In this document: piece by piece, positions 33,906-42,421 of the stretch
Position numbering within the stretch: the first letter of the stretch is position 1
Layout: the number at the start of each line of letters is the position of its first letter
Assembly (NCBI RefSeq): GCF_024594815.1
Contig: NZ_JANJOU010000006.1
Coordinates: 1 to 64,000, forward strand
Direction: 5' to 3'
Source: Roseomonas populi
GTDB lineage: Bacteria; Pseudomonadota; Alphaproteobacteria; Acetobacterales; Acetobacteraceae
DNA: 64,000 bases
Notes under the pieces: model-generated
The model's input: only the letters and a program-made list of their open reading frames with translations
Database searches by the model: none
What the model was told of the DNA's origin: nothing
Position numbers and translations under genes: made by a program

Positions 33906-35189
33906 TCAGTTGGCCGGCAGAATGGACGCGCGGCAATCCCCGAAGCCGATAGTCGCGAAGCCATCCCGCGCGGCACGGGCCCGCAGAATGATCTCGTCCC
34001 CGTCCTCCACGAACTTGCGCGTCTCGCCGGAAGGAAGCTGCACCGGCTCCTTCCCGCCCTTCGTCGTCTCCAGGAGGCTGCCGAAGCCCTGGGCATCCGG
34101 GGCGGAGATGGTGCCGGATCCCAGCATGTCGCCGGGATTCAGGTCGCACCCGTTGGAGCTGTGGTGCGCCACCATCTGCGCCACGGTCCAGTACATGTGC
34201 TTCGCGTTGGAGAGGGAGAGGCGGTGCGGCGCCAGCCCCTTCTCCCGCATGGCGGGGGTGAGGATCAGCACCTCCAGCGCGAGGTCCAGCGCACCGCCCG
34301 CCTGGTCCGCCTCGTCCTGCAGGTACGGCAGCGGGGCGGGATCACCCTCCGGCCGCGCGGGCTGGGCGATGCGGAAGGGCTCCAGCGCCTCCGGCGTGAT
34401 CACCCAGGGGGAGACGGTGGAACCGAAGTTCTTCGCCAGGAACGGCCCGAGCGGCTGGTACTCCCAGGCCTGGATGTCGCGCGCGGACCAGTCGTTCAGC
34501 AGCCCGTAGCCCGCGACATGGGATGCGGCCTTCGCGACGGGAATGGAATCGCCCAGCGTGCTGCCCGGCCCGATCCAGACCGCCATCTCCAGCTCGTAAT
34601 CCAGCCGCTCGCAGGGCGCGAAGCGCGGCGCGTCGGAATCCGGCGCCTTGAGCTGCCCCTTCGGCCGCCGCACCGGCGTGCCGGAGACGCGCACGGAGGA
34701 AGCACGGCCGTGATAGGCGATGGGAACGTGCTTGTAGTTCGGCAGAAGGGGATTATCCGGCCGGAACACCTTGCCCACGTTGGTCGCGTGGTGGATGCCC
34801 ACGTAGAAATCGGTGTAGTCGCCGATCTTCGCGGGCAGCAACAGCGTGCAGGCCTCCATCGGGTGCAGGTGCTGCTCCAGCTCCGCGCGGTGCGCGCTGC
34901 CCTCGGCCAGGAGTTCGGAGAGCCGCGCGCGCAGCGCCTTGCGCGGCCCCTCCCCCAGCGCGAAGAGCGCGTTCAGCGACGCGTTAGCCGCCGCCTCCCG
35001 CACGTCCTGCTCCACGGGCGCCATGGTGAGGTCCAGCACCATGTCCCCGACGGCCACGCCCACCCGGGCGCTGCCCATGTCAAGCGGGATGAAGACGCCG
35101 AGCGGCAGGTTCTGGATCGGGAAATCCGGATGACCGTTGGCGGATTGCACCCAGCTCTTCAGGGCGGGGTCGTGCGTGGCGTCGGGCAT
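33906..35189 (-). CDS. fahA: Fumarylacetoacetase
   Basis: A 427-residue enzyme that hydrolyses fumarylacetoacetate to fumarate and acetoacetate. The N-terminal SH3-like domain includes LPLGVFIP. The C-terminal catalytic domain has the metal and substrate residues in YTDFYVGIHHATNVGKVFRP, VPIAYHGRASSV and LDYELEMAVWIG. Also seen are NDWSARDIQAWEYQPLGPFLAKNFGSTVSPW and the late GSGTISAP. Length and motifs match the family fully. Its ATG lies 3 bases after the hmgA stop. Confidence 0.96.
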   Translation of the reverse strand: MPDATHDPALKSWVQSANGHPDFPIQNLPLGVFIPLDMGSARVGVAVGDMVLDLTMAPVEQDVREAAANASLNALFALGEGPRKALRARLSELLAEGSAHRAELEQHLHPMEACTLLLPAKIGDYTDFYVGIHHATNVGKVFRPDNPLLPNYKHVPIAYHGRASSVRVSGTPVRRPKGQLKAPDSDAPRFAPCERLDYELEMAVWIGPGSTLGDSIPVAKAASHVAGYGLLNDWSARDIQAWEYQPLGPFLAKNFGSTVSPWVITPEALEPFRIAQPARPEGDPAPLPYLQDEADQAGGALDLALEVLILTPAMREKGLAPHRLSLSNAKHMYWTVAQMVAHHSSNGCDLNPGDMLGSGTISAPDAQGFGSLLETTKGGKEPVQLPSGETRKFVEDGDEIILRARAARDGFATIGFGDCRASILPAN

Positions 35190-35192
35190 GGA

Positions 35193-36530
35193 TTACCGCT
35201 GGTTCGGGTTGAAGTGCTTGGCGAGAGTGTGGCCGTAGTTCGTGTAGCTGCGCTGGAACTGCGGGGCCTCCGCCGCGAAGCGCGTCACCTTCTGGGGCAG
35301 CCGCGTCTCGAACATGAAGGCCATGGTGCCCTCCAGCTTGTGCGGCTTCAACTCCGCCGCGCTCGCCTTTTCGAAGGCGTCCATGTCCGGGCCGTGCGGC
35401 AACATGCAGTTATGCAGGCTGAAGCCGCCGGGGGTGAAGCCACCGCCAGTCTTGGCGTCGTACACGCCCTCGATCAGCCCCATGAACTCGCTCATGACGT
35501 TCATGTGGTACCAGGGTGGGCGGAAGGTGTTCTCCGCCACAAGCCAGCGATCGGGGAAGATCACGAAGTCGATGTTCGCCGTGCCCGGCGTTTCGCTGGG
35601 CGAGGTCAGCACGGTGAAGATCGAGGGATCGGCATGGTCGAACAGGACCGGCCCGACCGGGGAGAAGCGGCGCAGGTCGTACTTGTACGGCGCATAGTTG
35701 CCGTGCCACGCGACCACGTCCAGCGGGGATTGCCCGATCTCCGTCCGCCAGAGCGTGCCGCCGGACTTCACATAGAGCTGCGAAGGCACCTCCCGATCCT
35801 CATAGGCGGCAACGGGGGTGAGGAAGTCGCGCTGATTCGCCAGGCAGTTCGCCCCGATCGGCCCGCGCTCCGGCAGGGTAAAGGCGCCGCCATAGTTCTC
35901 GCACAGGTAGCCGCGGGCCGGGCCGCCCGGGATTTCCACGCGGATCTTCACGCCGCGCGGGATCACCGCGATCTCGGTCGGGCGCAGGTCGATCACGCCG
36001 AACTCCGTCGCGATCCGCAGGCTGCCCTGCTGCGGGACGAACATCATCTCCGCGTCGGCATTGTAGAAGTACTCATCCTCCATGGAGCGGGTGATGAGGT
36101 AGACATGCGCGCCCATGCCGGACTGGCTGCCGGCATCACCCGCCGTGGTGATGGTCCGGATGCCTTCCAGGAAGGAGACCTTCCCCTCTGGCAGCGGCAG
36201 CAGATCCCAGCGCAGCGGCGAGAGGGGCAGGTCCACCTCGGCGCAGGGCGCGGTGCGCCACAGCCCGGCATCCACCTTCTCGAAGGCGCCCCAATGCGCC
36301 ACCGTGGGGCGGATGCGGTAGAGCCAGGACCGCTCATTCGTCGCGCGCGGCGCGGTGAAGGGGGATCCCGAAAGCTGCTCGGCATAGAGGCCGTAGGCGC
36401 AGCGCTGCGGCGAGTTGCGGCCGATCGGCAGGGCACCCGGCAGGGCCTCGGTCTCGAAGCCGTTGCCGAAGCCCGGCATGTAGCCGGTCTCGTTCGTCGT
36501 CAGCGGCTGCGGACGAAAGGGGGCATTCAT
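35193..36530 (-). CDS. hmgA: Homogentisate 1,2-dioxygenase
   Basis: A 445-residue iron(II) dioxygenase that opens the ring of homogentisate to maleylacetoacetate. Typical stretches are [19 protein letters not shown] near the N-terminus, [45 protein letters not shown], and the iron-site region [16 protein letters not shown] with [14 protein letters not shown]. The ATG at 36530 is chosen by its GAGGAGGAG ribosome site; the frame is open 23 codons upstream. It follows the metallo-beta-lactamase-fold gene by 14 bases. Confidence 0.96.
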   Translation of the reverse strand: MNAPFRPQPLTTNETGYMPGFGNGFETEALPGALPIGRNSPQRCAYGLYAEQLSGSPFTAPRATNERSWLYRIRPTVAHWGAFEKVDAGLWRTAPCAEVDLPLSPLRWDLLPLPEGKVSFLEGIRTITTAGDAGSQSGMGAHVYLITRSMEDEYFYNADAEMMFVPQQGSLRIATEFGVIDLRPTEIAVIPRGVKIRVEIPGGPARGYLCENYGGAFTLPERGPIGANCLANQRDFLTPVAAYEDREVPSQLYVKSGGTLWRTEIGQSPLDVVAWHGNYAPYKYDLRRFSPVGPVLFDHADPSIFTVLTSPSETPGTANIDFVIFPDRWLVAENTFRPPWYHMNVMSEFMGLIEGVYDAKTGGGFTPGGFSLHNCMLPHGPDMDAFEKASAAELKPHKLEGTMAFMFETRLPQKVTRFAAEAPQFQRSYTNYGHTLAKHFNPNQR

Positions 36531-36544
36531 CGCGGACTCCTCCT

Positions 36545-37525
36545 CTAACGATCCAGTTCGGCGGATTTCATCTCGGTGCCGTGCTCCAGCGCCTTCCACA
36601 TCTCCACGTCACGCTCGGCGGTCCAGATGCGGGGATGGTCGAGCCCCTTCGCCTCGTCATAGGCGCGGGAGACGTCGAAGGGCATGCAGTGCTCGAAGAT
36701 TACCCAGTGCCCGTACTTGGGCCGCATGGCCGACATCGCCTCGTCATAGACCTGCTTCAGCGAATGCCCGGCGGCAACGCCCTTCCTGGCGATGCCGAAC
36801 AGGTCGGAGATGAAGTCCGCCGTCCCCTGCAGCCCTTCCTCGATCTGGTCCGGCGTGGTCAGCGAGGCACCCCGCCCCGGCACCAGCGCCACCGGCTTCA
36901 GCGCCCGGATCGCATCCAGCGTGCCAGACCAGTCCGCGAAATGCGCGTCGCCGCAGTACGGGGTCGCGCCGTACTCCACGCAGTCACCGGAGAAGAGCAC
37001 GCGCTCCTTCGGCAGCCACACCACCGTGTCGCCCGCCGTGTGGGAACGGCCGATATGGATGATCTGCACCTCGCGCTTGCCCAGCCACAGCGTCATCTTC
37101 TTCTGGAAGGTCACGTGCGGCCAGGTCAGGCCGGGGATGCTCTCCTTGCCCCGAAACAGGCGGGGAAAGCGGCCGATCTCGCTGTCCATGTCCTGCTGCC
37201 CGCGCTCCACGATCAGGTCGCGCGTCACGTCGGAGGCGATGATCTCCGCCCCCTCGTAGCCGGACGCACCGAGGACACGCACGGCGTGGTAATGCGAGAG
37301 GACGACATGCTTCACCGGCTTGTCCGTCACCTTGCGGATGCGCGCGATCACGTCCGCCGCCATGCGGGGCGTCGCCTGGGCGTCCACCACCAGCACGCTG
37401 TCGTCGCCGATCACCACGCCGGAGTTCGGGTCACCCTCCGCCGTGTAGCCGTAGAGGCCGGGACCAAGCTCGTCGAAGGAGATGGTCTTCTCGGCGAGGT
37501 CGTTCGTGCTGGCAAAGCCGGACAT
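36545..37525 (-). CDS. Metallo-beta-lactamase-fold hydrolase with altered HxHxDH motif
   Basis: A 326-residue cytoplasmic protein of the MBL superfamily. Early strands ([18 protein letters not shown]), the SHTAGD and FSGD metal motifs and a C-terminal helical region are present. The first metal motif reads HYHAVR: the two metal-1 histidines are kept, but the Asp and His of the second metal site are replaced by Val and Arg. It may therefore bind one metal or have a changed activity. It lies between DUF2783 and hmgA genes (14-base gaps), so a role in the same pathway is likely, such as lactone or thioester hydrolysis. That is inferred. Confidence 0.85.
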   Translation of the reverse strand: MSGFASTNDLAEKTISFDELGPGLYGYTAEGDPNSGVVIGDDSVLVVDAQATPRMAADVIARIRKVTDKPVKHVVLSHYHAVRVLGASGYEGAEIIASDVTRDLIVERGQQDMDSEIGRFPRLFRGKESIPGLTWPHVTFQKKMTLWLGKREVQIIHIGRSHTAGDTVVWLPKERVLFSGDCVEYGATPYCGDAHFADWSGTLDAIRALKPVALVPGRGASLTTPDQIEEGLQGTADFISDLFGIARKGVAAGHSLKQVYDEAMSAMRPKYGHWVIFEHCMPFDVSRAYDEAKGLDHPRIWTAERDVEMWKALEHGTEMKSAELDR

Positions 37526-37539
37526 GCGGTTTCCCTTGT

Positions 37540-37767
37540 TCAGGCGCGGGCGGCGAGGACGGCGTCGTGCCCCGCCGGTACGATTCCCTGCCGCGCCCGC
37601 GCCATGGCCTGGCGCAGCACGGCAGCATCGCCGATGTGATTGGAGAGGAGCAGGATCAGGCGCGCATCCACGGCGCGGCTCTGCTCCGGCGTCAGGTTCC
37701 CGTGCAGCGCGATCAGCGCCTCGTAGAAGTCGTCGGGGGAGGCGATGTTGGGCTCGGTGTTCAGCAT
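37540..37767 (-). CDS. DUF2783 protein, possible coupling protein of the adjacent hydroxylase
   Basis: A 75-residue, mostly helical, cysteine-free protein (SPDDFYEALIALHGNLTPEQSRAVDARLILLLSNHIGD). Its start overlaps the end of the FAD hydroxylase gene by 7 bases, indicating coupled, near-equal synthesis. In Pseudomonas putida the 3-hydroxyphenylacetate 6-hydroxylase consists of a flavoprotein (MhaA) and a coupling protein of about 70 residues (MhaB). Size, position and partner here match that arrangement. The assignment to that role is inference; direct similarity was not tested. Confidence 0.75.
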   Translation of the reverse strand: MLNTEPNIASPDDFYEALIALHGNLTPEQSRAVDARLILLLSNHIGDAAVLRQAMARARQGIVPAGHDAVLAARA

Positions 37768-39362
37768 GCGGCCATCTCCGGCACCCGGGCGGTGGCGCGG
37801 TCCAGCGCCGCCCGCAGCTTCGCGGGATCGAACCGGCGCCAGCGCGCACAGATGTGCTGGTCCGGGCGGATAAGATAGGTCGTGCCCGGGCGGGCATCGT
37901 AGCGGCGGGCCGCCAGGCCTTCCACATCCTCTCCGGGCGTCAAGTTCACCACGCGCACACCCTGCGCGGCCGGCGCGGCATCGCCGAAATGCAGCAGGGT
38001 GAAGCCGCCGCCCAGCCGGTCCAGCAGCCAGCCCCCATCCGCCAGCGGCGCGTCCAGCGCGGGGGCGCCGGGCAGCATCGCGCCCTCGAAGCCATCATCG
38101 TCCGGCGTGTTGAGCGGTGAGTTGCGGTAGGTGCTTGGCAGGGAAAGCCGCCCGCTGTTCACCAGCCGGCGCGCGAAGGCGCAGTCCTTCGCCAGGTCCA
38201 GCACCGCGTCGCGGAAGGCACGGCTCGCCTCGTTCTTCGGGGTGATGAAGTCCGTGGAGCGGGTGGAGTTCAGGATGTTCTCGTCCGCCGCCGCCACGCG
38301 CTCGCTGTCGTAGCTGTCCAGGAGCGCGTCCGGCGCCTCACCGCGCAGCACCAGGGCCAGCTTCCAGGCTAGGTTCTCCGCGTCCTGCACGCCGCTGTTC
38401 GCCCCGCGTGCGCCGAAGGGCGAGACCCCGTGCGCCGAATCCCCGGCGAAGAGCACGCGCCCGTGCCGGAACCGCTCCATCCGAAGGCAGGAGAAGGTGT
38501 AGATGCTCACCCACTCCAGCTCGAACTCCGCGTCATGCCCCAGCAGGGCGCGCACGCGGGGGATCACCCGCTCCGGCGCGCGCTCGGCCACCGGATCGGC
38601 GTCCCAGCCCAGCTGGAAGTCGATGCGCCACACGCCGTCCGGCTGGCTGTGCAGCAGCACGGACTGGTTGGGGTGAAAGGGCGGGTCGAACCAGAACCAG
38701 CGCTCGGCCGGGAAGTCCGCCTTCATCTTCACGTCGGCGATCAGGAAGCGGTCGCGGAAGCTGCGCCCCTTGCTCTCCAGCCCCATGGCCTTGCGGATCG
38801 GGGACCGCGCTCCGTCGGCGGCCACAAGGTAATCGGCCGCGAGACAGTACTCGCCCTCCGGCGTCTCCACGGTCAGGGTCACGGCGTCGGCCGACTGCGA
38901 CACGCCCGTGACCTTGTTCTCCCAGCGGATCTCGATGTTCGGCAGCGCCTGGGCCCGCTCCAGCAGGAATCCCTCGACGTAGTACTGCTGGAGGTTGATG
39001 AAGGCCGGGCGGCGATGGCCGCCTTCCGGCAGCAGGTCGAAGGAGTAGACGGGGTCGTCGCGGTGGAAGACCCGCCCGAGATTCCAGGTGACGCCCTTCT
39101 CCACCATGGCGTTGCCGCAGCCCAGCCGGTCGAAGACCTCCAGCGTGCGCTTGGCGAAGCAGATGGCGCGGGAGCCGTTGGACAGGCTGCGGTCGTCATC
39201 CAGCAGCAGCACGCGCTGCCCGGCCTGCGCAAGGTCGATCGCGACGGCCAGACCCACCGGGCCGGCCCCCACAACCACCACCGGATGCCGGGCCACGGCG
39301 GCCGCGGACTGGTCCGGCGAGCGGCGGTACTCGAAGCGGAGCGACTGGTAGTCGACGTGCAA
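37761..39362 (-). CDS. FAD-dependent aromatic hydroxylase (MhpA/MhaA-like)
   Basis: A 533-residue flavoprotein hydroxylase. FAD motifs in order are VVVVGAGPVGLAVAIDLAQAG, then GSRAICFAKRTLEVFDRLG, YLVAADGARSPIRKAMG (DG motif) and GRVLFAGDSAHGVSPFGARGANSGVQDAENLAWKL (GD motif), followed by a C-terminal thioredoxin-like domain. The TTG at 39362 is chosen because a perfect GGAGGAGG ribosome site lies 5 bases before it; a longer frame to 39437 would run into the operator. It heads the hmg operon. It probably hydroxylates a phenolic acid to homogentisate; 3-hydroxyphenylacetate is the best candidate. Confidence 0.85.
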   Translation of the reverse strand: MHVDYQSLRFEYRRSPDQSAAAVARHPVVVVGAGPVGLAVAIDLAQAGQRVLLLDDDRSLSNGSRAICFAKRTLEVFDRLGCGNAMVEKGVTWNLGRVFHRDDPVYSFDLLPEGGHRRPAFINLQQYYVEGFLLERAQALPNIEIRWENKVTGVSQSADAVTLTVETPEGEYCLAADYLVAADGARSPIRKAMGLESKGRSFRDRFLIADVKMKADFPAERWFWFDPPFHPNQSVLLHSQPDGVWRIDFQLGWDADPVAERAPERVIPRVRALLGHDAEFELEWVSIYTFSCLRMERFRHGRVLFAGDSAHGVSPFGARGANSGVQDAENLAWKLALVLRGEAPDALLDSYDSERVAAADENILNSTRSTDFITPKNEASRAFRDAVLDLAKDCAFARRLVNSGRLSLPSTYRNSPLNTPDDDGFEGAMLPGAPALDAPLADGGWLLDRLGGGFTLLHFGDAAPAAQGVRVVNLTPGEDVEGLAARRYDARPGTTYLIRPDQHICARWRRFDPAKLRAALDRATARVPEMAAC

Positions 39363-39436
39363 GACCGCCTCCTCCGGCTTCCGGCCACCTTGCCCATCGA
39401 CGGGCCGGACCGGGATGTTATGATCGTGACGTATCA

Positions 39437-39448
39437 TCTCATATGAGA
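39437..39448. promoter_or_regulatory. Palindromic operator candidate between hmg operon and marR
   Basis: TCTCATATGAGA is a perfect 12-bp palindrome overlapping the ATG of the MarR-type gene. It lies in the 80-base divergent gap upstream of the hydroxylase. Position and symmetry fit a MarR dimer controlling both directions. Confidence 0.6.
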
Positions 39449-39943
39449 CGATTCAAGAGGTCCATCATCGACACGAACGAACCCCCTCCCCTCCGGCTTT
39501 CGAAGTTCCTGCCCTACCGGATCTCGGTTGCGGCGGAGAGCGTCAGCCGTGCATTCGCCGCGCGCTACGAGGCGGAGTTCGGCCTCTCCATCCCGGAATG
39601 GCGGGTCATGGCCGTCCTGGGCGAAGGCGCCCCCCTCTCCACCCAGGCGGTGATCGCCGCGACGGAGATGGACCGCGTGAAGGTCAGCCGCGCCGTGATC
39701 CGCCTGGCCGACAAGGAACTCGTCACGCGCGCCCCGCACCCGGAGGACCAGCGCGCCCAGGTTTTGCGCCTGGCGCCGCAGGGCGAGGCGCTCTATCGCC
39801 GCATCGTCCCTCGCGCCCACGCCCTGCAAGCGGAACTGGCCGAGGCATTAACGCCCGAGGAGATCGTCCTGCTCGGCGGCATGCTGGAACGGCTGCGCCG
39901 CCGCGCCTCCCGCCTGCTTGGAGAGGATGGGGGCGCGGGGTAG
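39443..39943 (+). CDS. MarR-family regulator, probable control of the homogentisate operon
   Basis: A 166-residue winged-helix regulator (LSIPEWRVMAVLGEGAPLSTQAVIAATEMDRVKVSRAVIRLADKELV, wing HPEDQRAQVLRLAPQG). It is divergent from the aromatic hydroxylase gene and likely represses it until an aromatic acid binds, by analogy with other MarR-type regulators of aromatic catabolism. The only in-frame ATG (39443) lies inside a 12-bp palindrome and has no clear ribosome site. The message may be leaderless, or the true start may be a non-ATG codon downstream; the wing and HTH are unaffected. A GGCCCGGGCC palindrome about 165 bases downstream (near 40105) might end the transcript. Confidence 0.88.
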   Translation: MRRFKRSIIDTNEPPPLRLSKFLPYRISVAAESVSRAFAARYEAEFGLSIPEWRVMAVLGEGAPLSTQAVIAATEMDRVKVSRAVIRLADKELVTRAPHPEDQRAQVLRLAPQGEALYRRIVPRAHALQAELAEALTPEEIVLLGGMLERLRRRASRLLGEDGGAG

Positions 39944-40161
39944 GCGGCATCCCGGCAAGGCCTCCTCGCCCCGGCCCGCGCGGAGCTTGCCGCCGCGCTC
40001 CGGATTTCGAAGGTTTCCGCGCCGTTTTCGGGCAGGACATCCGGATGGGGATGCCGACGCCAGATGCTTCCAACGCGATCGTGAACGCCAGGTCGCAAGG
40101 TCGGCCCGGGCCGAAGGAGGGCCGGGTCAGACTGAAATAAGGCAGAGACGTGGCCGCGGCA

Positions 40162-40187
40162 GGAAGCCAGCGCCAGTTCGGGGCGTT
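40162..40187 (+). promoter_or_regulatory. EcfG-like general stress promoter
   Basis: GGAAG, 17 bases, then CGTT matches the alphaproteobacterial EcfG consensus (GGAAC-N16/17-CGTT) with one mismatch. It sits 32 bases before the NepR ATG. CGTTATC occurs again at 40201-40207, 17 bases on. Confidence 0.5.
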
Positions 40188-40219
40188 ATCTTTTGCAAGT
40201 CGTTATCAAAGAGGGCCGC

Positions 40220-40429
40220 ATGTCCTACCGCCCCGCCAACCGCCCAGGCCAGTCCGTTGCGAGCGATCCCTTCGACCTATGGTTGCGCCGCAGCCTGCAC
40301 GAAACCTGGGATAACGCGCTGCATGAGCGCGTGCCGGACGACCTTCTCCGCCTGTTCAGCGACGACAGGGTGGAGTGGGAGGCGATGAAGACTCGCTGGC
40401 TCGCCACCGCACCCCGGCAGGGATCCTGA
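40220..40429 (+). CDS. NepR-family anti-sigma factor
   Basis: A 69-residue protein. FDLWLRRSLHETWDNALHERVPDDLLRLFSDD matches the two-helix NepR core (DLWIGxxLRxLYDxVLxEPVPERFLDLL form). NepR binds the general-stress sigma factor EcfG and is released by the phosphorylated PhyR regulator. The ATG at 40220 follows AAAGAGGG. Neither an ecfG nor a phyR gene is in the window, so this is a NepR apart from the usual cluster and probably an additional copy. The extended C-terminus (RVEWEAMKTRWLATAP) is less typical. An EcfG-like promoter just upstream would give feedback control. Confidence 0.75.
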   Translation: MSYRPANRPGQSVASDPFDLWLRRSLHETWDNALHERVPDDLLRLFSDDRVEWEAMKTRWLATAPRQGS

Positions 40430-40451
40430 CCGGAGAACCGCCGGGCCCGCC

Positions 40452-40745
40452 TCAGTGCCGCCCAGAGGTGCGGGGCGACCGGCGAGAGGCCGCGATCCGG
40501 TCCAGCATCATCGTGGCGAAATGGCTGGCGTCGTGCAGGCGCGGGGAGCCCTCCGGCAGGTCCGTAATCTCGCCCGCCGCCGCCTCGGAACTCTTCGCCA
40601 CGAAGACGAGCATGGAGACGACCTCCTCGAAATCCACCTGGGGCAGCCGGGCGGCGATGGCCGCCACGGTCATCTCCAGCACCAGCAGGCGCACCTCCTG
40701 GTCCTCGGAAGCGGCTGACGCGGCAAGCTCGACCTGGCTGGACAC
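40452..40745 (-). CDS. Small acidic protein of unknown function
   Basis: About 97 residues with an amphipathic helical middle (EVRLLVLEMTVAAIAARLPQVDFEEVVSMLVFVAKSS) and a polar C-terminus. I do not recognise the family. The GTG at 40745 is preferred because AGGGG lies 6 bases upstream; a TTG two codons earlier is possible. It converges with the NepR gene (22 bases between stops) and is divergent from hutF, with a perfect inverted repeat upstream. Size, helix content and place beside a NepR gene would fit a small regulatory protein, but this is speculation. Confidence 0.6.
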   Translation of the reverse strand: MSSQVELAASAASEDQEVRLLVLEMTVAAIAARLPQVDFEEVVSMLVFVAKSSEAAAGEITDLPEGSPRLHDASHFATMMLDRIAASRRSPRTSGRH

Positions 40746-40776
40746 ACACAACCCCTGCGCGATGACCGATGCAGCT

Positions 40777-40793
40777 TACGGTAGTGGACCGTA
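40777..40793. promoter_or_regulatory. Inverted repeat upstream of the unknown gene and hutF
   Basis: TACGGT-AGTGG-ACCGTA is a perfect 6-bp inverted repeat, 31 bases before the minus-strand gene start and about 100 bases before hutF. It could be an operator for either. The binding protein is unknown. Confidence 0.45.
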
Positions 40794-40891
40794 GCGGCGC
40801 AACCGGAACGAAAGCCGCCGCCCCTGTGGCCTCTTTGGCCGCCTGCCGTACCCCGGCCTAATCTCCCGTCCCTATGGATCGCGGGGTGGGA

Positions 40892-42256
40892 ATGACGACG
40901 CGCCGGCTTCTGCTTGAGACCGCGCTGCTGCCTTCGGGCTGGGCGAGCGATGTGGTGCTGGACATCGACTCGGGCTGGATCCGCGCGGTCCGGCCCGCCG
41001 CCGTGGCCGAGGAATGCGAGCGGGTGCCCGGCATCGCCCTGCCCGGCCTGCCCAACCTGCACAGCCATACCTTCCAGCGCGCCATGGCCGGGTTGGCTGA
41101 GACGCGCGGCCCCGGGGAGGACAGCTTCTGGACCTGGCGGCAGGTGATGTACGGCTTCCTCGCGCGGCTGGGGCCGGAGGAGGTGCAGGCCGTCGCCGCC
41201 CAGGCCATGGTGGAGATGCTGGAGGGCGGCTTCACCGCGCTGGCGGAGTTCCACTACCTGCACCACGACCCGGCCGGCCGCCCCTACGCGAACCCGGCCG
41301 AACTCGGCGCCCGCGTGGCCGCCGCGGCGGAGGAGACGGGGATCGGCCTCACGCTGCTGCCCGTGCTCTACACCCATGGCGGCTTCGGGGCGCAGCCCGC
41401 CACGCCCGGCCAGGCCCGCTTCCTCCACGATGTGGACGGCTACGCCCGCCTGCTGGAAGCCTCGTCCGCCGCCCTCGCGCCGCTGGAGGACGCGGCGCTC
41501 GGCATGGCGCCGCACTCCCTCCGCGCCGTGGCGCCGGAAGGGCTGAGGGAGATGCTAACTCTGCGGGCGGAAGGCCCGGTCCACATCCACGTCGCGGAGC
41601 AGGTACGGGAGGTGGAGGACTGCCTCGCCTGGTCCGGTCAGCGCCCCGTCGAGTGGCTGCTCTCCCACGCTCCGGTGGACCAGCGCTGGTGCCTCGTCCA
41701 CGCCACTCACATGAATGCGGCGGAGGTGCAGGACTTGGCCCGCTCCGGTGCCGTGGCCGGGCTCTGCCCGGTCACCGAGGCCAATCTCGGCGACGGGGTT
41801 TTCGAGGCGCCCAGCTTCCTTGCCGCCGGCGGCCGGTTCGGCGTCGGCTCCGATTCCAACGTTGAGATCAGCGCGCCGGGCGAGTTGCGGATGCTCGAGT
41901 ACTCCCAGCGCCTCGCCCGACGCGGCCGCAACCTCCTGGCGGCCAGGCAGGGCGCCTCCACCGGCCGCAGCCTCTACGAGGCGGCGCTCGCCGGGGGCGG
42001 CCAGGCCGCCGGCCGCCGCATCGGCCGGATCGAGCCCGGCCACCGCGCGGACTTGGTGGTGCTCGACGGCTCCCACCCCTCCCTGGCACTTGCGGAGAGC
42101 GACGGCTGGCTCGACGCCTTCGTCTTCAGCGCCGGGCAGGCTGCCGTGGGAACCGTGATGGTAGGCGGCCGGACCGTTGTCTCCGGCGGGCGCCACCACC
42201 GGCGGGACGAGATCGCCCGGCGCTACAAGGCCGCGCTGGCCGGGCTGGCGGGATAG
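40892..42256 (+). CDS. hutF: Formimidoylglutamate deiminase
   Basis: A 454-residue amidohydrolase that deaminates N-formimino-L-glutamate to N-formyl-L-glutamate, in the five-step histidine pathway. Metal ligands are LPNLHSHTFQRAM (HxH), VHIHVAEQ, VHATHM and the late GSDSN Asp. EFHYLHHDPAG and CPVTEANLGDGVFE are HutF marks that separate it from other deaminases. Other hut genes are not nearby, so it is a detached pathway gene. The ATG at 40892 is preferred over one at 40874 because a GGGGTGGGA stretch directly precedes it. Confidence 0.9.
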   Translation: MTTRRLLLETALLPSGWASDVVLDIDSGWIRAVRPAAVAEECERVPGIALPGLPNLHSHTFQRAMAGLAETRGPGEDSFWTWRQVMYGFLARLGPEEVQAVAAQAMVEMLEGGFTALAEFHYLHHDPAGRPYANPAELGARVAAAAEETGIGLTLLPVLYTHGGFGAQPATPGQARFLHDVDGYARLLEASSAALAPLEDAALGMAPHSLRAVAPEGLREMLTLRAEGPVHIHVAEQVREVEDCLAWSGQRPVEWLLSHAPVDQRWCLVHATHMNAAEVQDLARSGAVAGLCPVTEANLGDGVFEAPSFLAAGGRFGVGSDSNVEISAPGELRMLEYSQRLARRGRNLLAARQGASTGRSLYEAALAGGGQAAGRRIGRIEPGHRADLVVLDGSHPSLALAESDGWLDAFVFSAGQAAVGTVMVGGRTVVSGGRHHRRDEIARRYKAALAGLAG

Positions 42257-42284
42257 GCCTGCTAGCGATTGATGAGCGGCGGTT

Positions 42285-42302
42285 CGGTGACCGGGATCAC
42301 CG
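42285..42302. terminator. Weak hairpin after hutF
   Basis: A 6-bp stem CGGTGA/TCACCG with a 6-base loop lies 28 bases past the hutF stop, inside a larger imperfect GGCGG/CCGCC fold. No T run. The gap to 42421 holds nothing else clear. Confidence 0.3.
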
Positions 42303-42421
42303 CCTGGAACATGAATCTTTCCTGAATTCGATCCTGCCGCCTGAACGCCCGAAGCCGCCTCCGCCATGCTCCGCGCCATAACTGCGCCGGCGCAGACCCG
42401 CCGCGCGACGACGGAGCGAGG

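Noticed and set aside
33840-36548. A 902-codon frame on the plus strand across fahA and hmgA
   Set aside because: No family features; it is the mirror of two highly conserved enzymes on the other strand.
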